Origin: Lonepinella koalarum | GTDB lineage: Bacteria; Pseudomonadota; Gammaproteobacteria; Enterobacterales; Pasteurellaceae | Direction: 5' to 3' | Length of the DNA stretch: 64,000 nt | NCBI RefSeq assembly: GCF_042926695.1 | Contig: NZ_CP170642.1 | Location: 2,294,001-2,358,000, forward strand | Shown here: positions 59,367 to 64,000 of the stretch, piece after piece | Layout of the letters: every line of letters starts with the position of its first letter | Numbering within the stretch: position 1 is the first letter of the stretch | Notes under the pieces: generated by a model | Database searches by the model: none | Told to the model about the DNA's origin: nothing | What the model saw: the letters and a program-made list of their open reading frames with translations, nothing else | Made by a program: the position numbers and the translations under genes

Positions 59367-59786
59367 CTAATCGTTCAGCAAAAATTCAGTAGCTGTAATA
59401 ATGGATAAATGGCGATAGGGATTCATTGAAAGCAAATCTTTTTTATCACCTGTTACCAATAATCTTGCATTCGCTGCAATTGCTATTTCTAAAAATTTGT
59501 TATCTTTCGGATCTTGGCAATCCGTGATAGTTTTTGTGATTTCAATTTGTTCAACCGCTTTGGAGAAAAATTGAATAAAGTGTTCTCGCTCTACAACGCT
59601 ATTAAAATAACGAGAAAATTTAGGTCGTCGTATCACTTCGATAAATTCATTCAATGTCTGTTGTGAAACAAAAACTTGATAATATTGCAAGGCTTTTTGC
59701 AACACCTGATTGGGAACGGAATGAGGGAAAATTGCCGCATTAATTAGAATATTAGTATCAATAACGATACGATTATTTCTGAGCAT
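59367..59786 (-). CDS. PIN-domain toxin (COG1569 type)
   Basis: 139 aa from ATG 59786; the frame opens at 59834, deep inside the antitoxin gene. PIN nuclease residues: Asp in RIVIDTNILINAA, Glu in TLNEFIEVI, the acidic pair in TDCQDPKDNKFLEIAIA and Asp in LLVTGDKKDL. Such proteins are RNases held in check by the antitoxin encoded upstream, whose last codons overlap this start by 14 bases. All catalytic acids are present, so it is probably active. Confidence 0.82.
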   Translation of the reverse strand: MLRNNRIVIDTNILINAAIFPHSVPNQVLQKALQYYQVFVSQQTLNEFIEVIRRPKFSRYFNSVVEREHFIQFFSKAVEQIEITKTITDCQDPKDNKFLEIAIAANARLLVTGDKKDLLSMNPYRHLSIITATEFLLND

Positions 59787-60051
59787 AATAGGCTTCGATC
59801 TCTTCGTTAACGAATTGATACATTTCTTCTTCACTTAATGGCGATGGTTGAGTTTGACCGTTACGCTCTTGCAAAAGTGATAACATTTTCTCTTTGGCTT
59901 GTAATTTGAGTACATTAATGCCGTCATCATATCGCATAAGTAACATTGTTGGTCTACCATATTGGGTAATGGTTACTGGTTCTCTTCCTTTCACCATTTC
60001 AGCAATTTCGCCAAAACGGCTTTGAATTTCTTTGGATATAATTACTTGCAT
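59773..60051 (-). CDS. Phd/YefM-family antitoxin
   Basis: 92 aa. Phd fold start: IISKEIQSRFGEIAEMVKGR, EPVTITQYGRPTMLLMRYDD, the DNA-binding half. The C-terminal 45 residues (KMLSLLQERNG, EEEMYQFVNEEIEAYYAQ) form the toxin-binding helix. The ribosome site GGAGAAAG lies just upstream. Forms an operon with the PIN toxin and likely represses it. Confidence 0.82.
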   Translation of the reverse strand: MQVIISKEIQSRFGEIAEMVKGREPVTITQYGRPTMLLMRYDDGINVLKLQAKEKMLSLLQERNGQTQPSPLSEEEMYQFVNEEIEAYYAQK

Positions 60052-60118
60052 AGCTTTCTCCTTTGAAACATGATTTTCATCTTAGCTATCTTGGCTATAA
60101 AAGTCAAAAAATAAACAA

Positions 60119-60147
60119 AAAAGCACCGCAGTTTTTTTGCGATGCTT
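60119..60147 (-). terminator. Terminator after the PfkB kinase gene
   Basis: AAGCACCG (60121-60128) pairs with CGATGCTT (60140-60147) with one mismatch; on the minus strand it runs into TTTTTTG. It resembles the xylH terminator at 46796. Confidence 0.7.
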
Positions 60148-60163
60148 AACAGGAATTGATGTT

Positions 60164-61024
60164 TTATCTCGCTAGCATTGAAACATGCTCTGCCGCTTTC
60201 TGATTGGCATAGCCTACGGCAGATTTGAGTGTTTCACCGTTGATTAAACTGGCACATAAATGCCCCACGAAACAATCGCCTGCTCCGAGCGTGCTGATTA
60301 ATTTTACTTTTATGGCTGGCATTACCCCTTGTTCTTGTTGATTGGCAAATGCCACACCATCGCCACCAGCGGTTACGACCACTTGCGGAAAATCTTGCTG
60401 CAAGCGTTGAGCGGCTTTTAAGGCAGAAGTTAAATCCGTGACTGCGATGCCACACATGGCTTCGGCTTCAACGGCATTGACAATCAGAATATCAATGAGT
60501 TTGATTAATTCTGGGGATAATTTTTTAGCTGGGGCCGCGTTAATACACACTGGAATATGTCGTTGATTGGCTTGTTGGGCGGCATTCAGATTGATTTCAT
60601 CGCTGACTTCATTTTGTAAAATTAACATTTTGGTATCTTGCCAAAGGGAATCTTGTTCCAATACAGCTGACTCAATGGCAAGATTCGCCCCTGATACGAC
60701 CACCGCACCATAATCCCCTTCGCTGTCCATAATGGCGACACTCATTCCTGACCCGAATTTATCAGTTTGTTGAACAAAGTCGGTATTGATCTGATGTTGT
60801 TTTAAATGTTCAAGTAAAAATGGGGCAAAATTATCTTTGCCTACACAGCTCACCATAAAGACATCGCAATCCGCTTTGGCACAGCCTACGGCTTGATTGC
60901 CCCCTTTACCACCAAATTTGGCGAACCATTTTTTACCTAACACCGTTTCGCCTTTGACTGGACGATGGGAAGATTCCACCACGATGTCATAATGCAAACT
61001 GCCTACTACAACGACTTTATTCAT
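60164..61024 (-). CDS. PfkB-family sugar kinase (ribokinase-like)
   Basis: 286 aa. Motifs: VVVVGSLHYDIVV at the start, FGGKGGNQAVGCAKADCDV (sugar-binding GG), ILQNEVSDEI, and the catalytic STLGAGDCFVGHLCASLI with Asp in GAGD. This is the ribokinase branch; it is shorter than E. coli RbsK (309) and the usual ribose contacts are only partly kept, so the sugar is uncertain. It follows the RpiR regulator by 10 bases and belongs to the ABC transporter operon. Confidence 0.85.
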   Translation of the reverse strand: MNKVVVVGSLHYDIVVESSHRPVKGETVLGKKWFAKFGGKGGNQAVGCAKADCDVFMVSCVGKDNFAPFLLEHLKQHQINTDFVQQTDKFGSGMSVAIMDSEGDYGAVVVSGANLAIESAVLEQDSLWQDTKMLILQNEVSDEINLNAAQQANQRHIPVCINAAPAKKLSPELIKLIDILIVNAVEAEAMCGIAVTDLTSALKAAQRLQQDFPQVVVTAGGDGVAFANQQEQGVMPAIKVKLISTLGAGDCFVGHLCASLINGETLKSAVGYANQKAAEHVSMLAR

Positions 61025-61034
61025 GTTGTATTCC

Positions 61035-61895
61035 TCATTTTATTCGTTTACTTTCTACGGCTGCTCTCGTTTTGGCAAGATAATTTTCTGCACGATTCAA
61101 ATGGCGTTTTGCGACAGCCACGTAAAGTGCATCTAAAATATTTAATTGTGCCACCCGAGATGCCGCATTTTCGCCCAATAATAATGAACCTTGGGAAGTG
61201 GAGGTTAATACCACATCGGCGTATTGGGTAATCGGTGAAATGGCGTAATTAGTGATCACAATAGTTTTCGCCCCATTTTTGCGAGCCAGTTGTACGGGTT
61301 CAATCACATCAATGGTGGTGCCTGAATGGCTAATGGCGATCACGCAACTTTGATCATTACATACCGCACTGGACATTAACATCATGTGCGAATCATCATA
61401 AACCGAGGCTTTAATCCCAATACGTAAAAATTTATGTGCCATATCTTTGGCAATTTGAGCTGAACCACCAATCCCAAGTAAATCAATATGTTGAGCATTG
61501 GCTACAATCTCTACACAACGATCAAAGGCTTCAATATCCAAAATCGCCATGGTTTCTTCTAATGCTTGAATGGAGGTTTCAAACACTTTTTTGATCAACT
61601 GTGCAGAGGTATCCTGTTCAGAAATTTCATTGTGCAAATTTGCCACTTCTAATTGTTTGTAATATGCCAACCCTGAGCGAAAATCCCGAAAACCTGAAAA
61701 TTCTAATTTTTTCGCAATTTTTACAATCATGGCTTCAGAAACCTGATTTTCTTCTGCCACTTCTTTTAACGGGGTTGTTTCAGAAAAATCTGGCTTCGCT
61801 AGTATCCTATCCAACACTTTCAATTCTAACGGGGTAAGTTGTTGTCTGCGGGTGCGGATATGTGCACCAATGGATTTCGGATCTAACTGTGCCAT
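61035..61895 (-). CDS. MurR/RpiR-family transcriptional regulator
   Basis: 286 aa from ATG 61895, which leaves a four-base gap to the permease; the frame opens at 61925. N-terminal HTH_6 domain (LKEVAEENQVSEAMIVKIAKK), then a SIS sugar-phosphate-binding domain with IDLLGIGGSAQIAKDMA and VIAISHSGTTIDVIE. RpiR proteins sense a sugar phosphate, here most simply the product of the adjacent PfkB kinase. Confidence 0.88.
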   Translation of the reverse strand: MAQLDPKSIGAHIRTRRQQLTPLELKVLDRILAKPDFSETTPLKEVAEENQVSEAMIVKIAKKLEFSGFRDFRSGLAYYKQLEVANLHNEISEQDTSAQLIKKVFETSIQALEETMAILDIEAFDRCVEIVANAQHIDLLGIGGSAQIAKDMAHKFLRIGIKASVYDDSHMMLMSSAVCNDQSCVIAISHSGTTIDVIEPVQLARKNGAKTIVITNYAISPITQYADVVLTSTSQGSLLLGENAASRVAQLNILDALYVAVAKRHLNRAENYLAKTRAAVESKRIK

Positions 61896-61899
61896 AGTA

Positions 61900-62832
61900 T
61901 TATTTTCCTCTAGTTGCTCTATCAATTAACATGGCAACAATAATGATGATACCAGTGGCGAGTAATTGATAGAAGGCTTGAATATTTAGCAATGTTAACC
62001 CGTTGCGTAATGCCCCGAGAATAATTGCCCCTAAAATAGTGCCTATAATACTCCCTTTTCCGCCCATAAGCGATGCCCCACCGATGGCTGCCGCCGCAAT
62101 GGCATCTAATTCCCATAAATTACCCAGCGTTGGATCGGCTGCCCCTAAACGTCCAACTAAAATTAATCCAGCTACAGCGCTCAAGAAACCTGAAAGCACA
62201 TAAACCGTCACTTTAGTTTTTGCCACAGGCACACTACATACCCGAGCCGCTTCTTCATTGCCACCCACTGCAAATATATATTCACCCAATGGGGTTTTGG
62301 TCAATACAATCCAGAGAACTAAAGCAATCACAGTCACAATAATAACCGAGCTTGGAATCCCCAATAATGTGCCGTTCATTAGGCTACGGAAGTCTGCAGG
62401 AATCCCAAAAATCGGATTGCCCCCCGTGTAAATTAACGATAATGCACGGTAGAGTGATAATGCACCTAAGGTGACAATGAAAGGTTGTAAACCAGCGTAA
62501 GCAATTAATACACCGTTAAATAATCCCGTTAAAACGCCGACTAACAACGCCCCCAGTATGGCTAACGGTACTGGCACACCAGCCACCATTAAACTTGCTC
62601 CCACTACGGCAGAAATTGCCGCCGTTGGTCCCACTGATAAATCAATTCCAGCGGTAATAATCACCAATGTCATACCCAGTGCAATAATTGCATTAAGTGA
62701 TGATTGTTGCAGAATATTCAATAAGTTAGGTGTGGTGAAAAATACGGGTGATAAAAAAGAGAAAACCGCAAAGATGATGATCAATCCCACCAATGTTCCC
62801 ATATCACGCACATTTAATTTAATCATTGACAT
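61900..62832 (-). CDS. Sugar ABC transporter permease (RbsC-like)
   Basis: 310 aa with about 9-10 membrane segments. BPD_transp_2 motifs: LGMTLVIITAGIDLSVGPTA, LQPFIVTLGALSLYRALSLI, GEYIFAVGGNEEAARVCSV and AIGGASLMGGKGSIIGT. It is the RbsC type, distinct from XylH. Encoded between the ABC ATPase (19 bases upstream) and the RpiR regulator. Confidence 0.92.
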   Translation of the reverse strand: MSMIKLNVRDMGTLVGLIIIFAVFSFLSPVFFTTPNLLNILQQSSLNAIIALGMTLVIITAGIDLSVGPTAAISAVVGASLMVAGVPVPLAILGALLVGVLTGLFNGVLIAYAGLQPFIVTLGALSLYRALSLIYTGGNPIFGIPADFRSLMNGTLLGIPSSVIIVTVIALVLWIVLTKTPLGEYIFAVGGNEEAARVCSVPVAKTKVTVYVLSGFLSAVAGLILVGRLGAADPTLGNLWELDAIAAAAIGGASLMGGKGSIIGTILGAIILGALRNGLTLLNIQAFYQLLATGIIIIVAMLIDRATRGK

Positions 62833-62851
62833 AATTTATTCCTCGCTTTGA

Positions 62852-64000
62852 TTAATGTGTTTTATTGTTGCCAATAGAATAACGACCAATATTGTCTTCA
62901 TTGATGTCCGAACCATGCAGTTCCGCTTTGATTTCACCTTCTTTCATGACCAACACGCGATCCGATACCCGAATAATTTCAGGCATTTCCGATGAAACCA
63001 CCAACACCACATTGCCTGCTTTGGCAAGATTTTCAATTAAATTATAAATTTCCGATTTGGTGCCAATATCAATGCCTCTGGTCGGTTCATCAAATAAATA
63101 GATTTTGGTACCCGCTGCCAGCCAACGTCCGATAATGACTTTTTGCTGATTACCACCACTAAATGTGCCAACTGTTTTATCTAAATCGAGTGGTTTTAAA
63201 TTTAAATCCATCATTAATTGATGAGAAATCGCATTTAAATAATCTTTGCGAAGAAAACCAGCCTGACTAAATCTATCCATAGACGGCATGGCAATATTGA
63301 TAGACACACTGCGATCCTTCAAAATGCCTTCTTTTTTGCGATCTTCTGGCACCAGTCCAATGCCCATTTTGATGGATTCTTTCACGCTATTGAGTTTTAA
63401 CGGCTGCCCATTAATGAGTATTTCCCCTGATGTGGGCTTATCTAAGCCAGCGATTAAACGAAATAATTCTGTACGTCCAGCTCCCACTAAGCCAGCAATG
63501 CCCACCACTTCGCCTTTATTAGCAAAAAAATTGATATTTTTCACCGCACTTTCACGGCTTAAATTTTTCACTTCTAGCATTTTTTCATCCGTGGCATAAC
63601 TCTGATGTGACAATTTTTCTACTTTCCGCCCTACCATTTTGGTGACGATACTTTCTTCGTTTTCATCGGCAATATTGACACAATCAATAAAATGCCCATC
63701 TCGCAAAATCGTTGCTCGATCGCAGACTTTGAAAATTTCGTCCATTTTGTGTGACACATAAATAATAGATACCCCTTGGGCGGTGAGCTGTTTGATCAAG
63801 GCAGCAAGGCGTTCAAATTCGCTCGGCGTTAAACTGGATGTCGGTTCGTCCATGGCAATAATTTTGGCGTTATCCAATAAGGCACGGGCGATTTCCACAA
63901 TTTGTTGCTGTGCCACTTTTAATTCCTTAATCGGCACATTGGGATCAATGCTTGGGTCAAGATCTTTTAAAATGTCTAATGCCATTGCACGTTCTTTGGC
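62852..64000 (-). CDS. Sugar ABC transporter ATP-binding protein (RbsA-like), 5' end beyond window
   Basis: 383 codons are visible; the frame stays open to the right edge. About 115 N-terminal residues, including the first Walker A, are outside. Seen: signature-side LKVAQQQIVEIARALLDNAK, Walker B IIAMDEPTSSL, YVSHKMDEIF, then the second domain with AGLVGAGRTELFR, VPEDRKKEGIL, TFSGGNQQKVIIGRWL and LFDEPTRGIDIG. This double ABC layout is that of RbsA/MglA. First visible gene of the operon with permease, RpiR regulator and PfkB kinase. The binding protein is probably beyond the edge. Confidence 0.92.
   Translation of the reverse strand, partial: AKERAMALDILKDLDPSIDPNVPIKELKVAQQQIVEIARALLDNAKIIAMDEPTSSLTPSEFERLAALIKQLTAQGVSIIYVSHKMDEIFKVCDRATILRDGHFIDCVNIADENEESIVTKMVGRKVEKLSHQSYATDEKMLEVKNLSRESAVKNINFFANKGEVVGIAGLVGAGRTELFRLIAGLDKPTSGEILINGQPLKLNSVKESIKMGIGLVPEDRKKEGILKDRSVSINIAMPSMDRFSQAGFLRKDYLNAISHQLMMDLNLKPLDLDKTVGTFSGGNQQKVIIGRWLAAGTKIYLFDEPTRGIDIGTKSEIYNLIENLAKAGNVVLVVSSEMPEIIRVSDRVLVMKEGEIKAELHGSDINEDNIGRYSIGNNKTH

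Overview
The window looks like the chromosome of a Pasteurellaceae bacterium. It is AT-rich, carries roughly twenty copies of the Haemophilus-type DNA uptake core AAGTGCGGT (both strands, several paired as hairpins), and has the gamma-proteobacterial tRNA-Thr/Tyr/Gly/Thr-tuf unit. The CoaA, EF-Tu, MalT, XylFGHR and PsuGK proteins are of the gamma-proteobacterial type. The heavy load of plant-sugar genes (xylose, xylosides, maltodextrin, acidic sugars) would suit a gut- or rumen-associated member such as the Basfia or Actinobacillus succinogenes group; that species-level placement is inference.

Layout. 0-12.8 kb: a small HXXEE/DUF1330 locus, coaA, four tRNAs plus tuf, a PIN-like protein, a metallo-beta-lactamase-fold protein, adhE with an FNR-like box, a DAPG-hydrolase-like protein, a methyltransferase and a lipoprotein esterase. 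13-16.3 kb: an MFS exporter/importer, an unknown protein, a LysR regulator and a truncated glutathione S-transferase. 16.3-23.7 kb: malT and divergent malP-malQ.

23.8-33.4 kb: a DeoR/FucR-type regulator followed by fucI, a cytosolic sialidase-fold protein, a tripartite TctCBA transporter, a DapA/NanA-family aldolase and an FGGY kinase (module A). There is no fucose permease, fuculokinase or fuculose-phosphate aldolase. 33.4-36.4 kb: a scar with a decayed transposase, a YdcF-like protein, a HicB antitoxin with a broken partner and an Abi/HEPN protein. 36.4-45.5 kb: an eight-gene minus-strand operon behind a near-perfect CRP box: DUF1537 kinase, PdxA2, DapA-family aldolase, iron alcohol dehydrogenase, TAXI-TRAP transporter, a second sialidase-fold protein and YhcH (module B).

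45.5-56.7 kb: the xylose region (xylR, xylFGH, a GPH symporter with an intracellular GH43 enzyme, xylA, xylB), with two copies of one composite XylR/CRP-like operator at identical spacing. 56.6-64 kb: a truncated nucleoside transporter, psuG-psuK for pseudouridine, a relic of a second XylR, a PIN/Phd toxin-antitoxin pair, and an RbsAC-type sugar ABC transporter with RpiR regulator and PfkB kinase, running off the right edge.

Main proposal. Modules A and B each contain a sialidase-fold hydrolase plus a pyruvate aldolase, yet no sialic-acid genes. Following carbon and stereochemistry, module A fits Kdo: hydrolase, then aldolase to pyruvate + D-arabinose, FucI to D-ribulose, kinase to ribulose phosphate. 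Module B fits Dha (3-deoxy-D-lyxo-heptulosaric acid): hydrolase and YhcH, aldolase to pyruvate + a C4 aldehyde-acid, iron ADH to D-threonate, DUF1537 kinase to 4-phospho-D-threonate, PdxA2 to dihydroxyacetone phosphate. Kdo and Dha are the two ulosonic sugars of plant rhamnogalacturonan II. The gene content is seen directly; the substrates are inferred.
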